64,000 nucleotides of DNA from Cytobacillus praedii (GTDB lineage: Bacteria; Bacillota; Bacilli; Bacillales; Cytobacillaceae): assembly GCF_001439605.1 (NCBI RefSeq), contig NZ_LMBX01000015.1:62001-126000 (forward strand). Reading direction: 5' to 3'. The notes below the pieces were generated by a model that saw only the letters and a list, made by a program, of their open reading frames with translations, did no database searches and was not told the origin of the DNA. The translations under genes and the position numbers were made by a program. Numbering within the stretch: the first letter of the stretch is position 1; the number at the start of each line of letters is the position of its first letter. This document shows positions 1-8,111 of this stretch, piece after piece.

Positions 1-343
1 TGCTGTACAAATTGGGGTGATTTTTTACCCAGCTGAAGAAGGCGAAGAAGCCATTTCGCTGTGCATCTTCATAAGACGAGCTTCCTTCCATTCCTTCTTT
101 AATCGCAATTCGCAAATCCCTGCTGTAGCTCCGGATTAACTCATCATAAATATCCTTTTTTGAAGGAAAATAATTATAAAAGGTTCCTTGAGCAACTTTG
201 GCTTCCTGTGAAATATTAACGATGGAAGCTTCAAAATAACCTTTCTGCCCAAAAACCTCCTCAGCAGCTCTTAAAAGCTTTTCACGAGTTTCAATTCCTC
301 TTGGGGTTAGTGCTTTTTCCTCAGACACATTATTAACTGACAC
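1..343 (-). CDS. TetR/AcrR-family transcriptional regulator (C-terminus outside window)
   Basis: Reading the minus strand from a GTG at 343 gives 114 codons that run off the left edge of the window, so only the N-terminal DNA-binding part is seen. Residues about 15-65 form the TetR N-terminal domain. The helix-turn-helix segment includes SQEAKVAQGTFYNYFPSKKD, the classical pattern with the GTFYNYF recognition-helix end. A GAGGTGA ribosome binding site sits 5 bases before the GTG. Family members are homodimeric repressors whose divergent C-terminal half binds a ligand. That half is missing here, so the target and ligand cannot be guessed. It is followed upstream by 300 bases without a recognisable gene. 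Confidence 0.85.
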   Translation of the reverse strand, partial: MSVNNVSEEKALTPRGIETREKLLRAAEEVFGQKGYFEASIVNISQEAKVAQGTFYNYFPSKKDIYDELIRSYSRDLRIAIKEGMEGSSSYEDAQRNGFFAFFSWVKNHPNLYS

Positions 344-363
344 CTGAATCACCTCTCAACTTT

Positions 364-391
364 ATTATAAATAATATTCTTAAAATTACAA
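364..391 (-). promoter_or_regulatory. Probable sigma-A promoter of the TetR gene
   Basis: On the minus strand a TATAAT (364-369) lies 16 bases downstream of TTGTAA (386-391), about 20 bases before the TetR start codon. The -35 matches consensus at four of six positions. Confidence 0.45.
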
Positions 392-650
392 CAATAATTT
401 TTGATTTTTAAAAATACCAGATGAGAGATCCACTCTTCTAATCCGATTGCACATATAAATTGATTCTTGCATTTAATTAAACACAGGACTGTTTGGCTGT
501 TTCATACTTTTCCAAAGGGAAAATAAAAAAAGAAACACAGGAATTCCTCCAATGTTTCAAAACTAAATAAATACAATCCCTCCTAATGATCCTATCTATT
601 CAACATTACATATCTCTTGCTATGCTTTTGAACTCCCTCATCATCCCTTC

Positions 651-842
651 ACAAATTCCCCTCCCACAGCAACTTCCTCAATTCCCTCCAAATTCCTCAA
701 ATCCGCCAGCGGATTCTCCTTCAGCAAAATAAAATTCGCCCGATAGCCTTCTTGAATCTGTCCTACATTCCTATCAAGTAAAGCCGTGTAAGAAGTCCAT
801 ATTACATGGTAGAGATTGTGAGGTCAAAGCGATGGGCTTCTT
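651..842 (-). pseudogene. Decayed remnant of a metal-dependent amidohydrolase
   Basis: Positions 651-780 match the 3' end of the intact amidohydrolase gene at 17086-18258 (about 17090-17220) at roughly 93% by eye, in the same orientation. Two further short blocks follow: 774-800 resembles about 17300-17330, and 808-842 resembles about 17612-17650. The intervening coding sequence is deleted, so this is an internally deleted C-terminal fragment, not a functional gene. It gives the region a direct repeat flanking the peptide-catabolism operon. The stretches 392-650 and 843-984 hold nothing else I can recognise. Confidence 0.75.
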
Positions 843-984
843 TACTATATTCTTAGAGATGCAGGTATCGTGTCCCCTTTTATGGTCGATTGTTAAATAA
901 ATGCAGATTATCATTCATATCCTTAATTATTCGTTTTGTAAATGCTTCAATTGCACAGAAACGCTTCATTTCACCCTATGTCTT

Positions 985-1023
985 TTTTTGACGAAGAAAA
1001 GAAGAGTCGACATAATCGACTCT
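985..1023 (-). terminator. Intrinsic terminator, minus strand
   Basis: Arms AGAGTCGA (1003-1010) and TCGACTCT (1016-1023) form an 8-bp stem with a 5-base loop, followed on the minus strand by a T-rich tract. It lies about 155 bases past the stop of the Crp/Fnr-type gene and probably ends its transcript. Confidence 0.5.
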
Positions 1024-1177
1024 ACTTAATTCATTTCTATAAATTCCAGCATTCAAAATGTGTACATAGGGTCTAAACTAATTGATTGACTCACTGCATA
1101 ATGGAAAAAGGAGCCAAAAACTTTATTGACTGTTAAGTATTTTACATTATTTTCTGAAAAATTGATCTATAATAAGC

Positions 1178-1882
1178 TTATGTCAATAGCATTTTTTCAT
1201 TTGCAAGATTAGCCAGTTCATCAATATTTTTGATTATGTAGGATTTTCCTTGTTTAGAAATATGCGCATTGTCTTCTAGCCATTTAATATTTTTTGCGAC
1301 CGTAACTCTTGTAGTTCCTAAAAGATTTGCTAACTCTTGATGGGTAAAATTAATGGTTAATTTAATTTGTTTTTCATCAATTTTCTCACCGTATTGAATC
1401 GACAACTGGATAAATGCGGCACAAATCCTTGGCAATGCTTTCATGTAGCTTAATTGTAAAGACTGTGAACATAGGAGACGATATTTCTTTGTAATTAGAT
1501 CAAATGCTTGGGAAATATACTGTGGTTTTTTAGAAAGAAATTCAAAAAAACTTTCCTTAGAAGTCCTTAGTAATACAACCTCAGAAGCGGTAATAGCATT
1601 AGTTGCATAACCCGAATCACCATTTAAAGAACACTCACCCAAGATTCCATTTTTCCCGATGATCGCAAGAGCTTTTTCCTCCCCATTGGGGGAGATTAAA
1701 AAAAGACGAACACGACCACTTTCAATTATGTAAATATAATTTCCTGTTTCGTTCTGATTAAAAATTGTTTCATGCTTTTTATAAGTAACTTTTTCACTAT
1801 GATTCTTTAACTCAGACCAAGTATATGGAAGATTATCTAGCCAAGGGTTGAGAAAATTGAATTCTTGAACCACATCATTCAT
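1178..1882 (-). CDS. Crp/Fnr-family transcriptional regulator
   Basis: This 234-residue protein has a cyclic-nucleotide-binding-type beta-barrel (about residues 25-130, with NYIYIIESGRVRLF and the GILGEC turn) and a C-terminal Crp-type winged helix (HQELANLLGTTRVTVAKNIK, about 180-200). The scattered cysteines do not form the cysteine cluster of the iron-sulfur Fnr of Bacillus subtilis, so oxygen sensing through a cluster is not supported. The effector is unknown. ATG at 1882 is chosen because GAGGTGA sits 5 bases upstream; a GTG at 1891 lies inside that site. The gene is divergent from the PLP enzyme at 1917, with only 34 bases between the two start codons, so promoters must lie inside the opposite coding sequence or overlap it. 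It may regulate that neighbour. Confidence 0.88.
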   Translation of the reverse strand: MNDVVQEFNFLNPWLDNLPYTWSELKNHSEKVTYKKHETIFNQNETGNYIYIIESGRVRLFLISPNGEEKALAIIGKNGILGECSLNGDSGYATNAITASEVVLLRTSKESFFEFLSKKPQYISQAFDLITKKYRLLCSQSLQLSYMKALPRICAAFIQLSIQYGEKIDEKQIKLTINFTHQELANLLGTTRVTVAKNIKWLEDNAHISKQGKSYIIKNIDELANLANEKMLLT

Positions 1883-1916
1883 ATTTATCACCTCATTAAA
1901 GGAAGGGATTTTGAAA

Positions 1917-3050
1917 ATGAATACTGAAACGTTACTACAAGTTAGATCAGAGTTCCCAGGTTTGGAAAAAAAGATAATACTTTCTAGCTGTTCTCAAAGC
2001 GCTATTTCTCTTGATGTAATGAATGCCATGGATGAGTATAAAAATAGTTTACTAGATGAAGGAATGTCTTGGGAGACTTGGATGGAGAAAGTAAATCGAG
2101 CCAAAGAAAGATTTGCTAAAATCATTAATTGTGATTCGAGTGAGGTTGCAGTCCTATCTTCAGTTTCTGATTCTATTTCATCTATTTTACATTCACTTGA
2201 CCTAAATAAGCAAGACGTTTGTATAACTGAAATGGATTTTCCTTGCGTAGGACATGCCGTCTTGGCACAAAAACATATCCAAGATTTTCATGTTACGTTT
2301 ATTCCAGCAGAAAATAATATGATTCCTATAGAAAACTATGAAACTCATATTACGGAAAACACAGCTCTAACTTGTATCTCTCATGTTTCATATTACAATG
2401 GTTTTAAACAAAACATTAAGGATATTGCTAACATCGCTCATAAAAAAGGCTCTCTTCTATTAGTGGATGCCTATCAATCAGCTGGTGCGGTAAATATTGA
2501 TGTAAAAGACATGGACATAGATATCTTAGTTACGGGAATGCAAAAGTATCTACTCGGGGTACCAGGTATATCCTTCCTTTATGTAAAAAAAGAACTGGCA
2601 GAACGGCTGTATCCAACTACAACAGGATGGTTTGGACAAGCAAACCCTTTTGCCTTTGATTTAAAACATTTAGATTACGCCCATTCAGCACAGCGTTTTA
2701 ATACAGGTACACCTCCTGTTATCAATGCATACATTGCAGATGCTGCTTTGTCTTTCATTGAAGAAATTGGAATGGATACAATAAAATATCATCTAGCAAA
2801 ACTTTCTTCCTTTACTATTAAAAAAGCTGCCGAACTTGGTTTTGAAATCGCAAGCCCTTTAGACAATAATAAGAAAGGCACATGTACGGCTATTTATGTT
2901 AATAATGCGAATAACATCGAAAAGCAATTAAAACAGGCGGGATTCGTGGTATCTGCACGGAAGGATGTTATAAGAATTGCACCACACATCTATAACAGTG
3001 AAGAAGATATAGTCAATTGCTTATTACAATTAAAAGAATTATCTCATTGA
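1917..3050 (+). CDS. Aminotransferase class V-fold PLP-dependent enzyme
   Basis: The product of about 377 residues has the fold-type I class V pattern. The PLP-binding aspartate is in LLLVDAYQSAGAV, a Schiff-base lysine is in TGMQKYLLGVPG, and an RFNTGTPPV motif follows. The RxxxC-type loop carrying the catalytic cysteine of cysteine desulfurases is not visible. An isopenicillin-epimerase-like, kynureninase-like or other lyase/epimerase role therefore fits better than sulfur mobilisation; the substrate is unknown. ATG at 1917 has AAGGAAGGGA 8 bases upstream. An in-frame TTG at 1911 is too close to that site. It is a single gene closed by its own terminator, divergent from the Crp/Fnr-type regulator. 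Confidence 0.82.
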   Translation: MNTETLLQVRSEFPGLEKKIILSSCSQSAISLDVMNAMDEYKNSLLDEGMSWETWMEKVNRAKERFAKIINCDSSEVAVLSSVSDSISSILHSLDLNKQDVCITEMDFPCVGHAVLAQKHIQDFHVTFIPAENNMIPIENYETHITENTALTCISHVSYYNGFKQNIKDIANIAHKKGSLLLVDAYQSAGAVNIDVKDMDIDILVTGMQKYLLGVPGISFLYVKKELAERLYPTTTGWFGQANPFAFDLKHLDYAHSAQRFNTGTPPVINAYIADAALSFIEEIGMDTIKYHLAKLSSFTIKKAAELGFEIASPLDNNKKGTCTAIYVNNANNIEKQLKQAGFVVSARKDVIRIAPHIYNSEEDIVNCLLQLKELSH

Positions 3051-3077
3051 ATGTTTTCGACTTTTAATAGATATAAC

Positions 3078-3110
3078 AAGGCTAGCCTGTTTTTAAGGCT
3101 AGCCTTATTT
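3078..3110 (+). terminator. Intrinsic terminator after the class V enzyme gene
   Basis: A perfect 10-bp stem AAGGCTAGCC (3078-3087) / GGCTAGCCTT (3097-3106) with a 9-base loop is followed by an AT-rich tail, 28 bases after the stop codon. Nothing recognisable lies between it and the opposing terminator at 3281. Confidence 0.75.
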
Positions 3111-3280
3111 ATATAGAAATTAAAAATTACCTAAGGAGTTATCCATGTCTGTGCTTGATCATGCTGTCATATTATGAACCAAAATGTTGCTTGTATGTCA
3201 CTTGTCACCCCAATTCAATTCGTTTTACTCATGAAACCACCATTACTATTCAATCGATGCCAGAGTTAGCCAGAGTGTAC

Positions 3281-3304
3281 AAAAAAACACCTCAATAAGA
3301 GGTG
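3281..3304 (-). terminator. Terminator of the 12-gene peptide-catabolism operon
   Basis: On the minus strand CACCTC/GAGGTG arms (3288-3293 and 3299-3304) with a 5-base loop are followed by seven T residues. It lies 17 bases past the DUF3830 stop codon, the last gene of the operon. Confidence 0.8.
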
Positions 3305-3321
3305 CAGATAAACTATTATTT

Positions 3322-3795
3322 TCACTCTAATTCCAGCAATAGTCTTTGCTGACCTTTAACATGTATAATCTTTCCAATTTCCTCTAATTCTTCTAAATCC
3401 TTCTCTACGACTCTTGCAAATAGATTGCCAGGAAGCCATCCGGCTGGGAAAAAAGTTCGTGCATCTCTGCCATAGAAAAGACCGAAATCATATATCGGGG
3501 TGGGAACACCTCCCCATGCGTACGCAGGCATAAACGTATACAGAATATCACCTGGTTGAGGGAAGCATGTTAAGTTCTCCTTATTTGGATTATGTAGTGC
3601 AGTTTCTTGACATGCTTCAACTGGTAGCTGGATTGAAATTTCTTTCCCTGTGTACATAGCATGCCTTGCCATTGATGGGATCGGGTATTCGAGTAATTTC
3701 ATGAATGCCTCGCTCGTCGAAGGAGCCTTATCACTTAACACTTGTGCTCGAATGGAAACATCTAAATCTAAGAATGCGATTTTTAATGTATTCAT
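3322..3795 (-). CDS. DUF3830 family protein (cyclophilin-like fold)
   Basis: A 157-residue soluble protein recognised as DUF3830 from the N-terminal beta strand followed by LSDKAPSTSEAFMKLLEYP and MARHAMYTGKEI, and from the PGDILYTFMPAYAWGG segment. The family has a cyclophilin-like barrel and no established reaction. It commonly occurs beside amidohydrolases, racemases and peptide transporters, as here. ATG at 3795 follows AAGGAG by 8 bases; a GTG at 3798 is less likely. It is the last gene of the operon that starts at 16776, 11 bases after the FAD oxidoreductase gene. I infer a part in handling the imported substrate, possibly as a small isomerase or binding protein. Confidence 0.72.
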   Translation of the reverse strand: MNTLKIAFLDLDVSIRAQVLSDKAPSTSEAFMKLLEYPIPSMARHAMYTGKEISIQLPVEACQETALHNPNKENLTCFPQPGDILYTFMPAYAWGGVPTPIYDFGLFYGRDARTFFPAGWLPGNLFARVVEKDLEELEEIGKIIHVKGQQRLLLELE

Positions 3796-3806
3796 CACTT
3801 CACTCC

Positions 3807-4949
3807 TTATACTACACTCGGTTCAAAAATAAGCTTCTGATTTGCAAAGCGGCGGTAATGCAAACTTGAAACATCTATTTTTAGTGTTTTTCCTGTAACA
3901 ATTGATGCAACGGCTTCCCCAATTGCTGGAGACATCATAAAGCCATGTCCGCTCATCCCCGCTGCTTGATAGTAACCAGGTAAGCCATCCACATCTCCTA
4001 GTATCGCTTGGTGATCAGGGGTACTGTCATACGTACCATCAACATGGCTATGGAAAACGAGTTCCTCAAGTTGAGGAAAAATTTCCGTTCCTACTTCAGC
4101 AGCGCGTAATTGAAAATCAAACATATTGTATGGTGGCTGCAAGTCTTTCCCAAGATAGCTTAAGTAAATTGTTCCATCGGTTAATTGCTTAGCTGCAAAT
4201 CCCTTTTCAAACGAAATAAGTAATGGCTCAAGAATACGTTCAGTCACTCTGTTCGTGTAAAGAATACGCCTTACCTCAAAATTAATTGGCAAATCAACCC
4301 CTGCCGTCTCTGCCAGTTTCTTAGATCCTAATCCAGCAGCATTTACGACCTTTTCAGAAGAAATGTATCCCCTATTCGAACAATTTACTCCTTTTACAAT
4401 TCCATTCTCAACGACGATATTTTCAACTGTATCACTTACAAACTTTACTCCTTTTCGCTTTGCTGCTGCAGCGAAACTATTTGTCACATGATACGCATCA
4501 TCCGCGAAGCCATCTGTCTCACAAAATGAAGCCGAAATGAAACTTGATTCGTTAATTCCAGGAACGATCTCTTTTGCCTCACTTGGTGTGATAAATTTTG
4601 TTGGTATACCTAGTGAATTTTGGAGGGTAACACTTTTCGCGTACTTATTTTTTGCATCTTCAGAATGGAACGTGTATAAGTAACCTACATTTCTAAATTT
4701 TATTTCATACTCGGGATCGAGACGGTTATTAATTGATTGAAAAAACTCGGTAGACCTTTTGGACATGATACAGTTTATTTCAGTTCCCCATTGCTGCCGA
4801 ACTCCCCCAGGGCAAATTCCAGTAATATCAGAAGCAATCCCAGTTTTATCAATGACTAACACATTCGAATACCCTGCTTCAGTAAGAAAGTAGGCAATCG
4901 AACAGCCGATTATCCCCGCACCAACTATTACAACATCATATTGTTCCAT
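3807..4949 (-). CDS. DAO-family FAD-dependent oxidoreductase (glycine/sarcosine oxidase-like)
   Basis: The 380-residue enzyme begins with a Rossmann dinucleotide-binding motif, VVIVGAGIIGCSIAYFL (residues 6-22), and ends with the DAO-family FAD motif GYYQAAGMSGHGFMMSP. Both are diagnostic of D-amino-acid/glycine/sarcosine oxidases and dehydrogenases. These flavoenzymes oxidise the C-N bond of amino acids or N-methyl amino acids; the exact substrate cannot be read from sequence. The start has AAAGGAAG 6-8 bases upstream. The stop of the preceding ATPase gene is one base away, so the genes are translationally coupled. Its place in a peptide-uptake and peptidase operon suggests oxidation of an amine released from the peptides. 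Confidence 0.82.
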   Translation of the reverse strand: MEQYDVVIVGAGIIGCSIAYFLTEAGYSNVLVIDKTGIASDITGICPGGVRQQWGTEINCIMSKRSTEFFQSINNRLDPEYEIKFRNVGYLYTFHSEDAKNKYAKSVTLQNSLGIPTKFITPSEAKEIVPGINESSFISASFCETDGFADDAYHVTNSFAAAAKRKGVKFVSDTVENIVVENGIVKGVNCSNRGYISSEKVVNAAGLGSKKLAETAGVDLPINFEVRRILYTNRVTERILEPLLISFEKGFAAKQLTDGTIYLSYLGKDLQPPYNMFDFQLRAAEVGTEIFPQLEELVFHSHVDGTYDSTPDHQAILGDVDGLPGYYQAAGMSGHGFMMSPAIGEAVASIVTGKTLKIDVSSLHYRRFANQKLIFEPSVV

Positions 4950-4950
4950 T

Positions 4951-5943
4951 TCACTCTTCCTTTCTAGTTATTACCGATTCAAGATGACAAGCTACAAAAT
5001 GATTATTTCCAGCATCCTTCAATTCTGGCTGTACTGATTTGCATATATCCATCACATACGGACAGCGAGTATGGAATCGGCATCCTTCTGGGGGATTAAC
5101 AGGACTCGGTATATCCCCATTTAAAATAACCCTTTGTCTTTTCAATTTTGGATCGGGTTTAGGAATGGCTGAAAGTAAGGCTTGGGAGTAAGGATGTTTC
5201 GGATTTTCAAAAAACTCATCCCGTTCTGAGATCTCTACAATTTTCCCAAGATACATAACAGCAATCCTATTTGAGATATGCTTTACAACACTCAGATTAT
5301 GAGTAATGAACAAATAGGTTAGTTTATACTTTGCTTGTAAATCTTGAATGAGGTTTAACACTTGGGCTTGAACAGACACATCAAGGGCAGATACCGGTTC
5401 ATCCATAATAATTAATTTAGGGTTCACAGCTAAAGCTCTTGCAATTCCGATCCGTTGTCTTTGGCCTCCTGAAAATTCATGAGGGTATCGATCAATATAT
5501 GCAGCATTTAAGCCAACATCCGCCATGATCTGCTTCACTCTTTCTTTTCTCTCTTTCTTACTAATGTTTATGTGAATGGACATTGGTTCCTCAAGAATTT
5601 GCCCAACCTTTAAGCGCGGGTTTAATGAAGCATAAGGATCTTGGAAAACAATTTGCATATCTTTTCGTTTTTTCTTTAACTTTTTTGATGATAACGCACG
5701 GATATCTTCATTCTCGATTATGATTCTTCCTTCTGTCGCTTCAATGAGGCGTAAAATAACTCTTCCAGCTGTTGACTTTCCACACCCCGATTCACCTACA
5801 AGGCCAAGTGTTTCCCCCTTCTCAATATAAAAACTAATATCGTCTACAGCTTTTACTATATTTTGATTTTTAGAGAGCAACCCATCTCCTTCGATTGGAA
5901 ACCACTTTTTAAGCGCCTCTACTTGAAGTAACTTCTCCGGCAT
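4951..5943 (-). CDS. Oligopeptide/dipeptide ABC transporter ATP-binding protein (OppF/DppF type)
   Basis: A cytoplasmic ATPase of about 330 residues with Walker A GESGCGKST, the ABC signature SGGQRQR, Walker B LIIMDEPVSALD and the C-terminal oligopeptide-transport domain whose cysteines appear in CRFHTRCPYVMDIC. It pairs with the OppD-type ATPase upstream and energises the permeases at 9853-11755. ATG at 5943 has AAAGGGG 6 bases upstream; an ATG at 5964 would overlap the upstream gene further. The overlap of 35 bases with the OppD-type gene points to coupled translation. Confidence 0.9.
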   Translation of the reverse strand: MPEKLLQVEALKKWFPIEGDGLLSKNQNIVKAVDDISFYIEKGETLGLVGESGCGKSTAGRVILRLIEATEGRIIIENEDIRALSSKKLKKKRKDMQIVFQDPYASLNPRLKVGQILEEPMSIHINISKKERKERVKQIMADVGLNAAYIDRYPHEFSGGQRQRIGIARALAVNPKLIIMDEPVSALDVSVQAQVLNLIQDLQAKYKLTYLFITHNLSVVKHISNRIAVMYLGKIVEISERDEFFENPKHPYSQALLSAIPKPDPKLKRQRVILNGDIPSPVNPPEGCRFHTRCPYVMDICKSVQPELKDAGNNHFVACHLESVITRKEE

Positions 5944-6934
5944 TCGTTTCCACCCCTTTTTCAATCCAATTATCAGAATACATCCAGCATCTTACCTTAT
6001 GACCTTGTAAATCAATGAGGTTTGGCTCATCCTGCAGACAGATTGGTTGAACACGTTCACATCTGCTAGCGAACCTGCATCCGCTTTTGACCTCGGATGG
6101 ATGTGGAACCTGCCCAATAATAGGATTAAGTCGGTCGACTCGATTATCTATACTTGGAACTGATTTAATTAACCCTTGTGAATAAGGATGTTTAGGTTCC
6201 TCGAAAAACGTTTCCACATCAGAATATTCAACAATCCGGCCAAGATACATAACAGCCACTTTATCTGCTGTTTCTGCAACAACTCCGAGATCATGTGTGA
6301 TCAGTAAAATTGCCGTTTCCAGTTTCTCTTTAAGCTCATTCATAAGTTCTAATATTTGTGCCTGGGTTGTTACATCTAGAGCAGTTGTCGGTTCATCTGC
6401 AATGAGTAAATCTGGATTACAAGCTAATGCCATCGCAATCATGACTCTTTGTCTCATGCCGCCTGAAAGTTGGTGTGGATACTGATCGACTCTTTGTTCT
6501 GCAGAAGGAATTCCTACTACCTTCAACATCTCTATGGCTCTTACCCTAGCTTCCTTTTTTGATAGGCCTTGGTGTTGAGTAAGCACTTCCATAATTTGAT
6601 TTCCTACAGTAAAAACGGGATTTAAGGAAGTCATTGGTTCCTGAAAAATCATTGAGATATCGTTTCCACGAACTCTTCTAATTTCCTTTTCTCCCATTTT
6701 GACAAGATCTTTTCCTTTAAAAATAACCTCTCCATCAATTATTTTTCCATGTGGCTTTTGAATTAGCTGTAAAATAGAAAGAGAGGTCACACTTTTTCCA
6801 CTTCCTGATTCCCCTACTAGACCAAGCGTTTCACCCTTTTTTAATTCAAAAGATACCCCGTCTACTGCCGCCGTTTCAGCACCGTCGTTATAAAAATAGG
6901 TTTTAAGGTTGTTAACCTCCAATAAGTTTTCCAT
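5909..6934 (-). CDS. Oligopeptide/dipeptide ABC transporter ATP-binding protein (OppD/DppD type)
   Basis: The product of about 341 residues has Walker A GESGSGKS, signature LSGGMRQR, Walker B LLIADEPTTALD and the C-terminal oligo_HPY domain (CRFASRCERVQPIC). It is the second ATPase of the peptide importer and acts at the inner face of the membrane with the OppF-type subunit. The ATG at 6934 with AGGAG 7 bases upstream is preferred to a GTG at 6952 that sits inside a GAGGTG site. The gene starts 20 bases after the M24 peptidase gene. A C-terminal tail of about 20 residues past the conserved domain overlaps the next gene. Confidence 0.9.
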   Translation of the reverse strand: MENLLEVNNLKTYFYNDGAETAAVDGVSFELKKGETLGLVGESGSGKSVTSLSILQLIQKPHGKIIDGEVIFKGKDLVKMGEKEIRRVRGNDISMIFQEPMTSLNPVFTVGNQIMEVLTQHQGLSKKEARVRAIEMLKVVGIPSAEQRVDQYPHQLSGGMRQRVMIAMALACNPDLLIADEPTTALDVTTQAQILELMNELKEKLETAILLITHDLGVVAETADKVAVMYLGRIVEYSDVETFFEEPKHPYSQGLIKSVPSIDNRVDRLNPIIGQVPHPSEVKSGCRFASRCERVQPICLQDEPNLIDLQGHKVRCWMYSDNWIEKGVETNAGEVTSSRGA

Positions 6935-6953
6935 ACCCGCACTCCTATCCACC

Positions 6954-8018
6954 TCAAATATAGATATGCCTTGGTGTACCCGTTAAAATTTCGCATCCAC
7001 CATCCTTCACAAGAACAATATCCTCCACGCGGACACCCACTTTTCCAGGTACATACAAACCTGGCTCAATGGTAAATACCATTCCTGGTTCCAGAACTTC
7101 TTCAGAATCGAGGACAACTCTTGGATTCTCATGAATCTGTAAGCCGACGCCATGTCCTAATCCCCTTAAGCTATATTCTTCAACGCCTTCACGTTTAAAT
7201 ACATTTCTAGCCACAGCATCTAATTCGTGTCCAGTCATTCCAGATTTAACAGCTTCAATGGATTTTTCTAACGCCTCATGAACGAAGTCATAGTATTTCT
7301 TTAACTCTTCATTAGGTGATCCTATAACGATGGTTCTAGTCATATCCGACATATATCCCATGAATTTTACTCCATAGTCAATTAAGAGGAATTCGTTATT
7401 GTTAATAATTTTAGAAGAAGGAATCGCATGTGGGAATGCTGCACGATTCCCTGCGGCAACAATTGTGCCGAACGCTGGGCCTTCATGTCCCAATTTGCCC
7501 ATCAGATACTCCAATTCGACAGCAACTTCTTTTTCAGTCATGCCTGGCTTCACTAATGGAATCAACTCCGCAAAAGCCTGGTCTGATATGGCAATAGCCT
7601 TCCTAATCATCTCAATTTCAGTATCATCTTTTACTTTTCGGATAGTTAGGAGTTCTTTCGTTAGGGGAAACCATTCATATTCGCTAAACATAGATTTCAA
7701 TCTATTAAATAAATGAACGGATACTGATTCCGACTCAAAGCCAATCTTTGAGATGTCTTTCCCTTTAAATACGGCTTGTATTGTGGTAAAAGGGTCGATC
7801 CCATGAGTGATAATTTCAAAATGTGGAGATTGCTCTTTTGCTTGTTCTGTATATCGTTGATCAGTAATCAACCCACAATACTCATTCGTAAGTAATAAGT
7901 ATCCATTGCTTCCTGAAAATCCGGAAAAATATCTTCTATTTTCATATGAATAGATGAAAATAGCGTCTAGTTCCTTTTCTTGGAGAAAGCTTCTTACTTG
8001 CTCGATTCTTTTTTGCAT
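6954..8018 (-). CDS. M24 family metallopeptidase (Xaa-Pro aminopeptidase/dipeptidase type)
   Basis: The protein of about 354 residues has a creatinase-type N-terminal domain (1-120) and a pita-bread catalytic domain. The five metal ligands typical of prolidases are all visible: the two aspartates in LLIDYGVKFMGYMSDMTRT, the histidine in GHGVGLQIHE, and the glutamates in FTIEPGLY and RVEDIVLV. It should remove residues from Xaa-Pro-type peptides in the cytoplasm. Two ATGs are adjacent; the second (8018) has better spacing from GGAGGTG. It lies between the binding-protein gene and the transporter ATPases and is the most canonical of the four M24 proteins in the window. Confidence 0.88.
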   Translation of the reverse strand: MQKRIEQVRSFLQEKELDAIFIYSYENRRYFSGFSGSNGYLLLTNEYCGLITDQRYTEQAKEQSPHFEIITHGIDPFTTIQAVFKGKDISKIGFESESVSVHLFNRLKSMFSEYEWFPLTKELLTIRKVKDDTEIEMIRKAIAISDQAFAELIPLVKPGMTEKEVAVELEYLMGKLGHEGPAFGTIVAAGNRAAFPHAIPSSKIINNNEFLLIDYGVKFMGYMSDMTRTIVIGSPNEELKKYYDFVHEALEKSIEAVKSGMTGHELDAVARNVFKREGVEEYSLRGLGHGVGLQIHENPRVVLDSEEVLEPGMVFTIEPGLYVPGKVGVRVEDIVLVKDGGCEILTGTPRHIYI

Positions 8019-8051
8019 CATTCCACCTCCGGCCCCCTTAAGATAAGTAGA

Positions 8052-8092
8052 TAGGGTGGTACCCCTCCATTAACACAAGGGATAACACCCTA
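8052..8092 (-). other. Intra-operon stem-loop downstream of the binding-protein gene
   Basis: On the minus strand TAGGGTG (8086-8092) pairs with CACCCTA (8052-8058), with further CCC/GGG pairing inside the loop. No T-tract follows, so it is not a full terminator. It may protect the abundant binding-protein mRNA or dampen readthrough into the M24 and ATPase genes. This is inference from position. Confidence 0.45.
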
Positions 8093-8111
8093 CCCTCTTT
8101 TAGGATTTTAA

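Noticed and set aside
8041-8100. AGGGTGGTACC on the plus strand, resembling a T-box motif
   Set aside because: No specifier stem or following gene exists on the plus strand, and the sequence is part of the stem-loop between two minus-strand operon genes.
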